In this document: positions 15,545 to 22,594 of the stretch, in pieces | Position numbering within the stretch: the first letter of the stretch is position 1 | How the letters are laid out: every line of letters begins with the position of its first letter | Position numbers and translations under genes: made by a program | From: a virus | IMG/VR virus record: IMGVR_UViG_3300046777_003402 | Coordinates: 1 to 31,911 of that record | Reading direction: 5' to 3' (one strand) | Length of the DNA: 31,911 bases | Notes under the pieces: model-generated | Seen by the model: only the letters and a program-made list of their open reading frames with translations | The model's database searches: none | What the model was told of the DNA's origin: nothing

Positions 15545-15764
15545 CGAAGACATACCGCTTGTTGAAGAAGTAAGCGATTATGTTCCTACTGATGTCATAG
15601 TAGATCTAAAGTCTGGCATATATAATCTGTTTGTTTCTTTGCTAAACAACCTTATGTTACACTATGGCCCTATTGAAGCAGTTATACAAGCAACTGCTTT
15701 TATAGACCAAATATCAAATACATTTAAAGATACACTACCTAAAGAGAAAAATGAGGAGCAATAA
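15525..15764 (+). CDS. Small hypothetical protein
   Basis: A 79-residue protein overlapping the regulator gene by 20 nt. The ATG at 15525 is chosen over a TTG 33 nt upstream. N-terminus acidic, followed by amphipathic helices (LKSGIYNLFVSLLNNLMLHY) and a charged tail. It precedes the SSB gene by 2 nt and supplies that gene's ribosome site (GAGGAG) from within its last codons. No family recognised. Confidence 0.6.
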   Translation: MSQNENNEDIPLVEEVSDYVPTDVIVDLKSGIYNLFVSLLNNLMLHYGPIEAVIQATAFIDQISNTFKDTLPKEKNEEQ

Positions 15765-15766
15765 AA

Positions 15767-16204
15767 ATGATAGACCCAAAGAACACAGTATCACTTACTG
15801 CAGGTGTAATTGCAGATCCAGAACTTGTTGCTAATGGCAACATCGCTAAATTGCGTATAGCTGTTGATTACGCTGGAAGCGAAAAAGGTTCTGGTATGAG
15901 CTCTGGTTACTTTGATGTTGTTTATTATCTCAAAGATGGCAATGATTTTGCAACCAAGAACGCTGCATTTATATCTAAGCAGATTAATGAAGCTAAGATG
16001 AAGAAAGGCGCACAGATTCAAATCCTTGGCAGACTTGTTCAAGAGCGTTGGCAGCAAGATAACCAGAATCGTTCTAAGGTAGTTATCGTTGCTGAAGCGA
16101 TTACTTACGCTGGTTCTGCTTATCAGAAGAATTCTAACTCATCTTCAGATGCTTCTGCTCCAAAGGCAGCTACATCATCAAATTCAGTTCCAGATGAATT
16201 CTGA
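15767..16204 (+). CDS. ssb: Single-stranded DNA-binding protein
   Basis: A 145-residue OB-fold protein: strand-rich core of about 115 residues (LTAGVIADPEL, FDVVYYLKDG, AQIQILGRLVQERW) followed by a Ser/Ala-rich disordered tail and a short acidic-hydrophobic tip PDEF that recalls the SSB tip used to recruit repair and replication enzymes. It coats single-stranded DNA in phage replication. The next gene, a UDG-family protein, overlaps its end by 11 nt, consistent with a replication/repair unit. Confidence 0.88.
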   Translation: MIDPKNTVSLTAGVIADPELVANGNIAKLRIAVDYAGSEKGSGMSSGYFDVVYYLKDGNDFATKNAAFISKQINEAKMKKGAQIQILGRLVQERWQQDNQNRSKVVIVAEAITYAGSAYQKNSNSSSDASAPKAATSSNSVPDEF

Positions 16205-16940
16205 TTTTGATCCTACTCAACTTGATGAGATCATATCAAATGCGCTAGATGATTCCGTTATCCCAATTGATCGTAAATTCGGTCAGTTGGGATATATGGA
16301 GTCTCAAGTAATTGAATCTATATTTACAGCTTTTGAAGATAGAATTGGCCAAACTGATCTTATCTCTATAATAAAAGATTCTAGAATTCCAGCATTATCT
16401 ACGCAAAACAATTTTAAAATCACAGATTTACACACCATAACTCACAATTGCAAAAAGTGTCAAAAACAGATATCTGTAGATCCACAACTTCCTAAGTGGA
16501 ATGTGACAAATCCTGATGTTGTGTTTATTATGGATAGTCCTTCATTAAATCAACAAGCTTCTGCATTATTTATTTCTGCATTAAAGTCTGCTGGTTTTAG
16601 TTCTGAAAAAGTATGTTTAACATATCTAGTTAGATGCCCTGTTAATTCAAATTCTTTTGATCAGACTATTATTGATACCTGCAGTCCTTACTTGCATCAA
16701 GAAATTCAAATAATGAATCCTAAGCTTATTATACCTGTCGGCAATAACGTCCTTAAAACATTTTTTGGGCCAGACGCCGCAATTAAAACTTATAAAGGAA
16801 AGATTACTTGGCTGGGATCTTGGCCAATATTTCCAGTATATTCTTTATTGTATATTCTAAAAGCCGGAGCTTCTGCTGAAGAAGTTTTTCAAGCAGATAT
16901 GCTCCAAGCGTACCAATTTTGCTACAGTAAAGGTAGTTAA
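16194..16940 (+). CDS. Family-4-type uracil-DNA glycosylase-like Fe-S protein
   Basis: A 248-residue protein; the ATG at 16194 lies inside the end of ssb. All four cluster cysteines of family-4 UDGs are present with the right spacing: C86-x2-C89, then C148-x14-C163 in VRCPVNSNSFDQTIIDTC. LIIPVGNNVLKTFFG matches the family's uracil-pocket helix. However, the catalytic GEAPG loop reads MDSPS here and the usual HP motif near the C-terminus reads VYSLL. It may be a diverged glycosylase, a decoy, or have a structural role on DNA. It has an ~85-residue N-terminal extension before the first CxxC. Confidence 0.78.
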   Translation: MNSDFDPTQLDEIISNALDDSVIPIDRKFGQLGYMESQVIESIFTAFEDRIGQTDLISIIKDSRIPALSTQNNFKITDLHTITHNCKKCQKQISVDPQLPKWNVTNPDVVFIMDSPSLNQQASALFISALKSAGFSSEKVCLTYLVRCPVNSNSFDQTIIDTCSPYLHQEIQIMNPKLIIPVGNNVLKTFFGPDAAIKTYKGKITWLGSWPIFPVYSLLYILKAGASAEEVFQADMLQAYQFCYSKGS

Positions 16941-16945
16941 TTATT

Positions 16946-17323
16946 ATGACAGAGATATTAGATCAAGAACAATTATTAAGATTTAGAGAACTGGTTATTG
17001 ATGATGTAAAGGATTCTTCTAGTCAAGATATCTTTGAATATTTGCATCAATCTCCTGATCTTTGGCTTTATACTTTGCAGACTTTGAGACGAGAAGTTGA
17101 GCTTCAACTATCGTGTCAAAATGCAAAGAATAAAATGGATATTTATCAACTTTCAGCTTCTAACGAAGCAACTGATGAATATCTTAGAGAAAATCAAATA
17201 ATTGACTTGAAGGTTAAACATCATAAATGGCGTATGTCTGTTTTAAAGTTTTTAGCTAATATTGAAAACAAAACACTATATGTCAAAATGTTTTTATCTA
17301 ACAAACAAATAACAAACACATAA
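16946..17323 (+). CDS. Hypothetical helical protein
   Basis: A 125-residue protein with AAAGGTAG in front, 5 nt after the UDG-like gene. It is nearly all helical, charged, with a middle segment rich in Asn/Gln/Lys and a basic end (VKHHKWRMSVLKFLANIENK). One cysteine. It probably belongs to the replication/repair unit but nothing specific can be read from it. Confidence 0.65.
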   Translation: MTEILDQEQLLRFRELVIDDVKDSSSQDIFEYLHQSPDLWLYTLQTLRREVELQLSCQNAKNKMDIYQLSASNEATDEYLRENQIIDLKVKHHKWRMSVLKFLANIENKTLYVKMFLSNKQITNT

Positions 17324-17331
17324 GGTAGGTT

Positions 17332-17427
17332 ATGGATCCTTTTGTAGCAGCAGCAATACTAACTGCTTTTGGTGCTATAATTGTAGCCATCATTGAAGGC
17401 CTATTTAGCTTATTTGTATCGGAATAA
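17332..17427 (+). CDS. 31-residue single-span membrane microprotein
   Basis: ATG at 17332 with AAGGTAGG upstream. The product is essentially one transmembrane helix (AAAILTAFGAIIVAIIEGLF) with a short acidic end (VSE). The strong ribosome site and snug fit between flanking genes support it. Such peptides can act as holin or antiholin partners or modulate a host membrane protein. Confidence 0.55.
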   Translation: MDPFVAAAILTAFGAIIVAIIEGLFSLFVSE

Positions 17428-17432
17428 ATATA

Positions 17433-17873
17433 GTGAACAAAACCATTCTTACCGTTGAAAATATTTCTGATTTAGAAGCCACTTGGTATGAAGAAGATTC
17501 ATATGGTTTTTTATTGGAAAATCAATTCGGTGATTGGTATATTTATGATTCTGATAAAATTGGGCTAGATGCCACAAAGGCACTAGCTAATAATTTTATG
17601 GCATTTCATGGCACTGTTTATTTTCCTCAAAAAAATGAGCTTATTGAAACTTTTTGGACCTCAATTCCACTTGGTGTGTTTAGGTATAAAATGCTTTCTA
17701 ATGGGCTACCGTATTTAGTTGATTCATATAAAGATATTCCTGGATACATAGTTGAAGGAGTTTATTGGGTTAATGGCTTTGTTTATCTTGTTAAAGATAA
17801 CGATTCTATTATCCAAATAAAACTCTTTATAGATACTAAAACTAAAAATATTCAATTATATCCTGATGTATAA
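17433..17873 (+). CDS. Hypothetical protein
   Basis: A 146-residue protein starting at GTG 17433. It is aromatic-rich and beta-strand-like throughout (DSYGFLLENQFGDWYIYDSD; VEGVYWVNGFVYLVK), with no cysteine. The repeated W/Y/F-G pattern recalls small beta-barrel or propeller-like domains, but no family is recognised. It is followed after 13 nt by the tRNA-Arg gene. Confidence 0.6.
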   Translation: MNKTILTVENISDLEATWYEEDSYGFLLENQFGDWYIYDSDKIGLDATKALANNFMAFHGTVYFPQKNELIETFWTSIPLGVFRYKMLSNGLPYLVDSYKDIPGYIVEGVYWVNGFVYLVKDNDSIIQIKLFIDTKTKNIQLYPDV

Positions 17874-17886
17874 TTGTCTAGTATAT

Positions 17887-17960
17887 GCGTCGGTAGCTCA
17901 ATCGGATAGAGCAACAGACTTCTAATCTGTAGGTTGCAGGTTCGATTCCTGCCCGACGCG
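17887..17960 (+). tRNA. tRNA-Arg (anticodon TCT)
   Basis: A fully canonical cloverleaf: acceptor GCGTCGG/CCGACGC, D stem GCTC/GAGC, anticodon stem ACAGA/TCTGT around CTTCTAA (anticodon TCT, reading AGA), T arm GCAGG-TTCGATT-CCTGC, discriminator G. The CCA end is not encoded. Confidence 0.97.
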
Positions 17961-17998
17961 CTTAATACATATCCTTACCAACTATTAGGAAGGATGCC

Positions 17999-18130
17999 AT
18001 GGCACGTTCTGTTATTGTGCTACACTTATTGCTTATTCTTATCAAGTTCTTATTAATGATATTTGAAAAGAAAGAACCACAAATTTTTGATGAGTATCAC
18101 GAGGAATTTAAATATGTTGCAGAATTCTGA
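17999..18130 (+). CDS. Small membrane-anchored protein
   Basis: A 43-residue product with AGGAAGG ahead of the ATG. One transmembrane helix (VIVLHLLLILIKFLLMIF) occupies residues 5-22, then a charged tail (EKKEPQIFDEYHEEFKY). The last 17 nt overlap the KTSC gene, and GAGG within it serves as that gene's ribosome site. Confidence 0.6.
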   Translation: MARSVIVLHLLLILIKFLLMIFEKKEPQIFDEYHEEFKYVAEF

Positions 18131-18380
18131 TATGCGGGTTGAGACCCATTCGCCATTGGACAGTTCTTTTATTATTAAAATGTCTTGGTTTGAAGACGGC
18201 AATATATTAATGCTTACGTTTACTACTGGCTCTATTTGGGCATACTATGATGTTCCATTTGAAATATATAGCGGCTTTTGTAAAGCAAAGTCTTACGGTG
18301 GATATTTTAATTCTAATATAAGAAATGTTTATACTGCTGAAAGAGTCAATTACGTTAAAGTTAATTTAATTGAGGTATAA
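18114..18380 (+). CDS. KTSC-domain protein
   Basis: An 88-residue protein; ATG 18114 chosen for the GAGG about 9 nt upstream. The pattern SSFIIKMSWFEDGNILMLTF, then GSIWAYYDVP, then AKSYGGYFNSNIRN matches the small KTSC domain (named for its link to lysyl-tRNA synthetase proteins), with the conserved G-x-x-Y-x-Y, VP and S-x-G-x-YFN-x-x-I features. The domain's role is not established; it is common in phages and may bind RNA. Confidence 0.75.
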   Translation: MLQNSDMRVETHSPLDSSFIIKMSWFEDGNILMLTFTTGSIWAYYDVPFEIYSGFCKAKSYGGYFNSNIRNVYTAERVNYVKVNLIEV

Positions 18381-18538
18381 TGTCTAGGAAGAAAAAGAAA
18401 AATAAAAAGCTTGCTGCTTATAAGCAAAAACAGGCTTATTATGATTCTGTATGGCTTCCAGCCAAATCTAAAGACATTAAAGAAATTGCTTTTAAAGTAT
18501 TTGGATCAACATATTTTACTGTTGACTCAAATAACTAA
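18380..18538 (+). CDS. Small basic protein
   Basis: A 52-residue product beginning in a TAATG overlap with the KTSC gene. The first 18 residues are strongly basic (MSRKKKKNKKLAAYKQKQ), consistent with nucleic-acid binding; the rest is a short mixed segment. The final codons contain the -35 box of the peptidase promoter. Confidence 0.55.
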   Translation: MSRKKKKNKKLAAYKQKQAYYDSVWLPAKSKDIKEIAFKVFGSTYFTVDSNN

Positions 18539-18552
18539 ATTTGTGTTATAAT
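18522..18552 (+). promoter_or_regulatory. Leaderless promoter of the beta-type peptidase
   Basis: TTGACT (18522-18527), 19 nt, TATAAT (18547-18552), then 6 nt to the ATG at 18559. Transcription should start on the ATG itself; no ribosome site precedes it. This gives the peptidase its own promoter. Confidence 0.75.
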
Positions 18553-18558
18553 GTATTT

Positions 18559-19167
18559 ATGACTACGATAGTTGCTATTCAAGGGGACGGTTTTGCCCTT
18601 ATTTGTTCTGATTCTCGTATATCAGACATGGATGGTGATGGCTATGCTTCTCAGGTCAGCACTTTGAGAGAAGGCACTTCTAAGGTTGCTTCTAACGGAA
18701 AATACCTTCTCGGTGCTGCTGGAGATCTTAGAGCTATAAACTTACTGCACCATGCTTTTGTTCCTCCTCCAGCTCCTGCTGGAATAAAAGGAAAGAAGTT
18801 AGATCAGTTCTTTACTGTTAAGTTTATTCCGGCATTAAGAGAATGCTTTGAAGCACATGGCTATGCCACGCCTGATAAAGATGAAAAACGTCATATGGCA
18901 GAACATGAATCAATTGTTATAGCTTCTATATCTGGCCAAATTTATATAGTTGACGGTGATTACTCTTGGCTTTCAGATACTTCTGGTGTCTATGCCCTTG
19001 GTAGTGGGTCTTCTTATGCCCTCGGTGCTCTTACTGCTTTGCTTCCTAAAGCTCCAATAACAGTCCAAGTAGCTAAGAAGATTGCCCTTAAAGCTATGAG
19101 CATTGCCGCTAGATTTGATTCTTATACAGGAGCCCCATTTCATACTTTTGTACAAGAGCAGAAATAG
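18559..19167 (+). CDS. Proteasome beta / HslV-type threonine peptidase
   Basis: A 202-residue protein. After removal of Met, Thr1 is exposed as in HslV (MTTIV start). Counting from Thr1, D17-S-R lies exactly where proteasome beta subunits have D17; a K41 in TSKV stands for the catalytic Lys33 with an 8-residue insertion; GSGSSYALG matches the beta-subunit serine loop, and FDSYTGAP the D-x2-S-G end motif. This predicts a self-compartmentalising Ntn hydrolase. The in-frame TTG at 18541 is rejected because it would bury Thr1 and overlaps the -10 box. No alpha-subunit or HslU gene is seen; the AAA+ protein at 8384-9970 is a candidate partner. Confidence 0.85.
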   Translation: MTTIVAIQGDGFALICSDSRISDMDGDGYASQVSTLREGTSKVASNGKYLLGAAGDLRAINLLHHAFVPPPAPAGIKGKKLDQFFTVKFIPALRECFEAHGYATPDKDEKRHMAEHESIVIASISGQIYIVDGDYSWLSDTSGVYALGSGSSYALGALTALLPKAPITVQVAKKIALKAMSIAARFDSYTGAPFHTFVQEQK

Positions 19168-19192
19168 TTATTTTTTATGCTATGCTCTTACA

Positions 19193-19198
19193 TATAAT
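19193..19198 (+). promoter_or_regulatory. Possible -10 box
   Basis: TATAAT in the short gap between the peptidase gene and the zinc-protein gene; no clear -35. It would give a leader of about 20 nt containing GGAGAG. Confidence 0.4.
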
Positions 19199-19222
19199 TA
19201 GTATCATATTTTGGAGAGTGTA

Positions 19223-19603
19223 ATGGCTAGAGAAAAAATACAATGTCAGTTGTGCAAAAACACTTGGTCACGGAATCGTTCACGTGGTAGAAAGCCACGC
19301 TTCTGTCCTGGCTGCATAAAGAAGAATGCCGTTCAAGTTATGAGCACTAAAGATTATATTGATGAAGTTGATGATTCAGAAGAAATTGAATCCATTGACG
19401 ATATTATTGATAATACTCCCAACGAAAAATTAAATCCTAAAAATAAACTTCAATGGGTATGCCCTAAGTGTTCTTCTCAACTAACTACATATGTTCGTTT
19501 GAGTGAACCTCCAGTTTGCAATAATCCATCTTCTCATACTTCTAAGTATGTTGAAATGGTTTTAAATATTCGGAAAGAAGAAAAAATAGCTATTTATGCG
19601 TAA
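19223..19603 (+). CDS. Zinc-binding protein with acidic linker
   Basis: A 126-residue protein; ATG 19223 has GGAGAG in front. The N-terminal knuckles CQLC and CPGC flank a basic patch (RNRSRGRKPR) likely to touch nucleic acid; an acidic linker (DEVDDSEEIESIDDIID) follows; then a second zinc site CPKC plus a later cysteine and histidine. It lies right behind the peptidase but has its own possible promoter. No family recognised. Confidence 0.68.
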   Translation: MAREKIQCQLCKNTWSRNRSRGRKPRFCPGCIKKNAVQVMSTKDYIDEVDDSEEIESIDDIIDNTPNEKLNPKNKLQWVCPKCSSQLTTYVRLSEPPVCNNPSSHTSKYVEMVLNIRKEEKIAIYA

Positions 19604-19612
19604 AGAGATTTT

Positions 19613-19843
19613 GTGAAAATATCTCCAGATATTTCATACGAAGACTTTCTTGCTTTAGTTGATAAGTATCACCAATCAATTAAAACAAACAGATACGGTC
19701 AAACTTATTTTTTGGTTTTAAGTTCTGCAAAGCCTCAACTAGCTGAACTTTTAAGGGGGTCACTTCATGATCCTTTTCATAAAGATTCTATTTCTGAACA
19801 AACTCATCAATATGTAAAATCTAAGTGGATTTCAAATGGATGA
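19613..19843 (+). CDS. Small hypothetical protein
   Basis: A 76-residue protein starting at GTG 19613, with only a weak ribosome site (AAAGAG). Mixed helix/strand, His-rich C-terminal part (LHDPFHKDSISEQTHQY). Its end overlaps the next start by 8 nt. No family recognised. Confidence 0.55.
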   Translation: MKISPDISYEDFLALVDKYHQSIKTNRYGQTYFLVLSSAKPQLAELLRGSLHDPFHKDSISEQTHQYVKSKWISNG

Positions 19844-20135
19844 AGAAGTTATACCTTGTGGGTATTTTGAATGTGACGTCCATATTGTAAGACCTGGAAA
19901 ATCCCAGTGTTCTTATGAAAATACTTCTGTTTGTGGTATGGACTATTATAATTTTCCTTCTAACATGGATAAAACTATAATTTCTAAAATGGATATGAAA
20001 ACATTTCGTGAGATTAAAGATTTAGAATATCAAATTCAACAATTAAAAGACGATCTTAAAGAAGCTGACTTTTGTATAGATTATTTGCAAGGTAAAGTTC
20101 TTTTACGTGACAATGAGATTTGCAAAAGTAATTAA
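19836..20135 (+). CDS. Hypothetical protein with coiled-coil end
   Basis: A 99-residue protein. The N-terminal half carries four cysteines and a histidine (PCGYFECDVH, SQCSY, SVCGM) that could form a metal site; the C-terminal half is a coiled coil (FREIKDLEYQIQQLKDDL). Translationally linked to the gene before it. Function unknown. Confidence 0.6.
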   Translation: MDEEVIPCGYFECDVHIVRPGKSQCSYENTSVCGMDYYNFPSNMDKTIISKMDMKTFREIKDLEYQIQQLKDDLKEADFCIDYLQGKVLLRDNEICKSN

Positions 20136-20184
20136 TGTATTGTTGCTCAAGTATGTGATACAATTTTTTATCACTAACACACTT

Positions 20185-20259
20185 GCCCGTTTAGCTCAGT
20201 GGTAGAGCTCCGCACTTGTAATGCGGTGGTCCTCGGTTCAATCCCGAGAGCGGGCTCCA
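20185..20259 (+). tRNA. tRNA-Thr (anticodon TGT)
   Basis: Acceptor GCCCGTT/AGCGGGC, D stem GCTC/GAGC, anticodon stem CCGCA/TGCGG around CTTGTAA (anticodon TGT, reading ACA), canonical T loop TTCAATC, and an encoded CCA. An imperfect promoter (TACAAT at 20159-20164) and a small dyad GTGATA/TATCAC lie just upstream. Confidence 0.96.
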
Positions 20260-20278
20260 GTATTTTAAGAGAGCTATT

Positions 20279-20896
20279 ATGAATGATATAAATTTTGATC
20301 AAATCAATTTAATTAATTTATCAGTGTATTCTTTTATTATTGACGACATTGACAATGATCAAATTTATCAGGATATAGTAAAATTTCAAAAAAAATTAGA
20401 ACCTAAAAGCGGATTTTTATCCACAGAAAATGACGCAACATACTTTGCTTCTTATGAAGATGGAACATTTCCTAAAGAATCTAAAGAATGCAATAAACTT
20501 AAAGATAAAATTACCGCAGCGGTATGCAGTGTTTTGCAAAAAGAGATGATATTAGAATCAATATGGTCTTTAATTTTAAAAAATGGAGAATCAGTTTCAG
20601 TTCATTCACACAAATCAAATACTCATATGTATCCAAATGATTATTTTTCTATAGCTTATTATGTGAAAACTCCACCAGGAAGTGCTAAACTATTTTTTGA
20701 AGCACCATATTGTAACACTATAGAGAATCTTATATCTGTAGAACCTAAAAATGGAACTCTACTAATATTCAATTCTTTTATAAAGCATTTTACTGAAAGA
20801 CATTTAGTAAATGAAGATAGAGTTGTGGTAAGTGCTAATTTTATTCCAAAGCAGCCGAATCTTAAACCAATTCCAGATTGGTCTGCCTACAGCTAG
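20279..20896 (+). CDS. 2OG-Fe(II) oxygenase-like protein
   Basis: A 205-residue double-stranded beta-helix protein. VHSH (H109-x-H111), then YYVKTPPGSAKLFFE, the distal H170 in IKHFTER, and R181 in EDRVVVSANF fit the putative 2OG-Fe(II) oxygenase family seen often in aquatic phages (DUF4476-independent, of the HxH...H...R layout). Iron would be held by the histidines and 2-oxoglutarate by R181. Substrate unknown; protein or nucleotide modification are options. It follows the tRNA-Thr and pairs with the next oxygenase 9 nt away. Confidence 0.75.
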   Translation: MNDINFDQINLINLSVYSFIIDDIDNDQIYQDIVKFQKKLEPKSGFLSTENDATYFASYEDGTFPKESKECNKLKDKITAAVCSVLQKEMILESIWSLILKNGESVSVHSHKSNTHMYPNDYFSIAYYVKTPPGSAKLFFEAPYCNTIENLISVEPKNGTLLIFNSFIKHFTERHLVNEDRVVVSANFIPKQPNLKPIPDWSAYS

Positions 20897-20905
20897 GATT
20901 TTATT

Positions 20906-21679
20906 ATGAAGGTTAACCATTTAGGAAACGGCATTGTTGCTTTTGAAGATTTGTTGTCAAAAGAAGAACTTGAAGAGATTAATTTATCTTTAATTGAAGA
21001 GACTATAGAAGCTCAAGGTTATAATAAAGTAGAACAAAAAACTTTTATGGAAGGTGGTCACTTCATTCCTGAAGAGGACCTCCCAACAATGCCAATAAGA
21101 TATATTAAAGATATTCAGTCTTTGTCTTTTGTTCAAAAAATAAATCAGGCAATGCACCGAGCTGCAATTGAGTATTGTAAATTATTTCCTGTGGCTGCAG
21201 AGTGTATCACTGATTATAGCGGCATGCATTTTGTAAAATACCTTCCAAAAGGAATTATGGGACCTCACTCTGATACATCGTTGGGGTACAAGCCAAACAG
21301 CATAGAAGCTACATCTACGGTAGCAATAGGAAACACTTTAACCGCATCATTATTATTAAACGATGAATTCACTGGTGGTGGTATTTATTTCAATAACTGG
21401 GATATAGAAGTGCACCCAAAAGCTGGTTCAGCTTTATTTTATCCTTCAAACTTTATCGGTGCTCATGAGGTCCGTGAAATAACTTCTGGATTTCGTTGGA
21501 TATATTTAGCTTTTTATTCGCATGGTGATCGCACTTACGTTAGTACAAATTCAAATAATCACTATACACAACGTTACGAATGGACAAATAATTTTAGAAA
21601 TGAAATACGTAAAGAGCTTTTTACAAAAGAAGAAAATTTAAATCTCTTACAAAAAAAAGTAGAAAATGGTTATCAGTAG
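20906..21679 (+). CDS. Prolyl-4-hydroxylase-type 2OG-Fe(II) oxygenase
   Basis: A 257-residue protein with the P4Hc layout: H121-x-D123 (PHSDTS), the GG-x-I-x-F strand turn (EFTGGGIYFNNW), PKAGSALFYPS, distal H187 (AHEV) and R197 (SGFRW). Iron binds to H121, D123 and H187; R197 holds 2-oxoglutarate. A hydroxylation of a peptide or cell-surface molecule is expected, target unknown. The C-terminal 45 residues are Asn-rich then basic. AGGATTTT precedes the ATG. Confidence 0.85.
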   Translation: MKVNHLGNGIVAFEDLLSKEELEEINLSLIEETIEAQGYNKVEQKTFMEGGHFIPEEDLPTMPIRYIKDIQSLSFVQKINQAMHRAAIEYCKLFPVAAECITDYSGMHFVKYLPKGIMGPHSDTSLGYKPNSIEATSTVAIGNTLTASLLLNDEFTGGGIYFNNWDIEVHPKAGSALFYPSNFIGAHEVREITSGFRWIYLAFYSHGDRTYVSTNSNNHYTQRYEWTNNFRNEIRKELFTKEENLNLLQKKVENGYQ

Positions 21680-21697
21680 TTTTTTATTCTAGAACCT

Positions 21698-21709
21698 AAA
21701 ACTAGTTTT
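21698..21709. other. Palindrome between convergent genes
   Basis: AAAACTAGTTTT is a perfect 12-bp palindrome at the point where plus and minus genes meet. It may take part in a weak two-way terminator; there is no GC-rich stem. Confidence 0.4.
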
Positions 21710-22122
21710 TAACCAAAAAAACCACTAAATGGATTTAATGAAGGCCTTCTTTGTGCTGCCTCATAAGCTGCCATTCCTTGTGAAGTAACCCCACCCCCAG
21801 CAGCTGGGTTAACAAGCGCCCCTGTGCTTGTTGGTGATGCTATCGGCAACGCTGTAAGAGATCTGCCAGAACTTCTCGGTGTGCCTCTAGAAATAGCTCT
21901 GCCAGTAGAAGCTGCCCTTCTAGACATTCTCCCAGTTCCTTCTAAAGCCTGTCCGGCAAAACCTATTCCTGATGTAGCAGCTCGTGCTAAATTGCGTTTA
22001 CCAAGACCCTTAACAGCTAGACTGCCAGCTCCAAATAAAGAAGCTCCAGCCAAAGCATAGCCTCCAGCTGCTCCCATAATATCGCCCTGTTGCTGATTAT
22101 AAGCACCGGTATCCTGCAGCAC
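21709..22122 (-). CDS. Gly/Ala-rich protein, possibly a frameshifted continuation
   Basis: A minus-strand frame of 137 residues starting at a GTG that lies inside the end of the next minus-strand gene. It is rich in Gly, Ala, Ser and Arg (GGYALAGASLFGAGSLAVKG, then RMSRRAASTGRAISRG) with one hydrophobic Gly-zipper-like helix. Both composition and order mirror the upstream minus-strand gene (hydrophobic Gly/Ala helix followed by a basic tail), so it is either a diverged neighbour duplicate or the second half of one gene split by a frameshift around 22097-22122. Function unknown; a membrane-active virion protein is one thought. Confidence 0.5.
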   Translation of the reverse strand: MLQDTGAYNQQQGDIMGAAGGYALAGASLFGAGSLAVKGLGKRNLARAATSGIGFAGQALEGTGRMSRRAASTGRAISRGTPRSSGRSLTALPIASPTSTGALVNPAAGGGVTSQGMAAYEAAQRRPSLNPFSGFFG

Positions 22123-22423
22123 CGACCCCTACCACACCAGCCATTTTTGCTCCTGCAAATCTTCTTGATGCCTGCCCAGAAAGTTTTCCTGAAGCTCTTG
22201 CTGTTTCTCTTGCGACACGTTCAAAAGCTCTTGCGGTTGCATGCTTTGAAATTCCACGTTTACCTAGAGCCAAAGAACCAACACCTAGTGCTGTTCCCAC
22301 ACCCATCGTACCCATGCCAGCATTTGTGTAACCAGCACCAGTTGCCTTATAGCCGGCATAGCCTATGCCAGCTCCTGCTGCAACGCCCATTGCTGCTTTT
22401 GATCCAATGCTAAAATAACCCAT
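22097..22423 (-). CDS. Gly/Ala-rich hydrophobic protein
   Basis: A minus-strand protein of 108 residues with an AAAGGA ribosome site before its ATG. Two Gly/Ala-rich hydrophobic segments (MGVAAGAGIGYAGYKATG; GMGTMGVGTALGVGSLAL) precede a basic helix (RAFERVARETARASGK) and end at another Gly/Ala stretch. It overlaps the following minus gene by 26 nt. It is divergent from the substrate-binding protein gene and probably driven from the shared gap 22424-22594. Confidence 0.55.
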   Translation of the reverse strand: MGYFSIGSKAAMGVAAGAGIGYAGYKATGAGYTNAGMGTMGVGTALGVGSLALGKRGISKHATARAFERVARETARASGKLSGQASRRFAGAKMAGVVGVGAAGYRCL

Positions 22424-22494
22424 ATTTTTCCTTTAATAGATATAACTATAGTACTTTTTTTTGTAGATTTGCACACAAATAGCTTTTACTGTGC

Positions 22495-22500
22495 TATACT
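22495..22500 (+). promoter_or_regulatory. -10 box for the substrate-binding protein gene
   Basis: TATACT preceded by TG one base upstream (TGcTATACT, extended -10). TTGCAC at 22469-22474 is a possible but distant -35. It would give a leader of about 90 nt holding the hairpin and repeats described next. Confidence 0.55.
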
Positions 22501-22523
22501 TTTCCTACGAAGTCAGATGCTCT

Positions 22524-22553
22524 CAATGGGTGGGAATAAAACCTCACCCATTG
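22524..22553 (+). promoter_or_regulatory. Leader hairpin
   Basis: CAATGGGTG (22524-22532) and CACCCATTG (22545-22553) are perfect complements, extendable by G-T and G-C pairs, around an A-rich loop. It lies in the 5' leader; no T-run follows, so it is more likely an RNA control element or stabiliser than a terminator. Confidence 0.6.
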
Positions 22554-22555
22554 CG

Positions 22556-22593
22556 TTATTACAAAAGGGTTTACTTTATTACAAAAGGGTTTA
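22556..22593 (+). repeat. 18-bp tandem repeat carrying two ribosome sites
   Basis: TTATTACAAAAGGGTTTA occurs at 22556-22573 and, identically, at 22576-22593, just before the ATG at 22595. Each copy carries AAAAGGG, so the ribosome-binding region is duplicated. Confidence 0.9.
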
Positions 22594-22594
22594 T

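Noticed and set aside
18541-18558. TTG start 18 nt upstream of the threonine peptidase
   Set aside because: It overlaps the TATAAT box and would mask the N-terminal threonine required by the family.
21824-22060. Plus-strand open frame across the Gly/Ala-rich region
   Set aside because: It is the complement of a GC-richer minus-strand gene, is Pro/Ala-biased and has no ribosome site.
22090-22413. Plus-strand Leu/His-rich open frame
   Set aside because: Mirror image of the minus-strand Gly/Ala-rich gene; its composition is that expected of an antisense frame.
22469-22594. N-terminal extension of the substrate-binding protein to a GTG/TTG-type start
   Set aside because: It would place 42 non-signal residues before an intact Tat signal and run through the promoter, hairpin and repeats.
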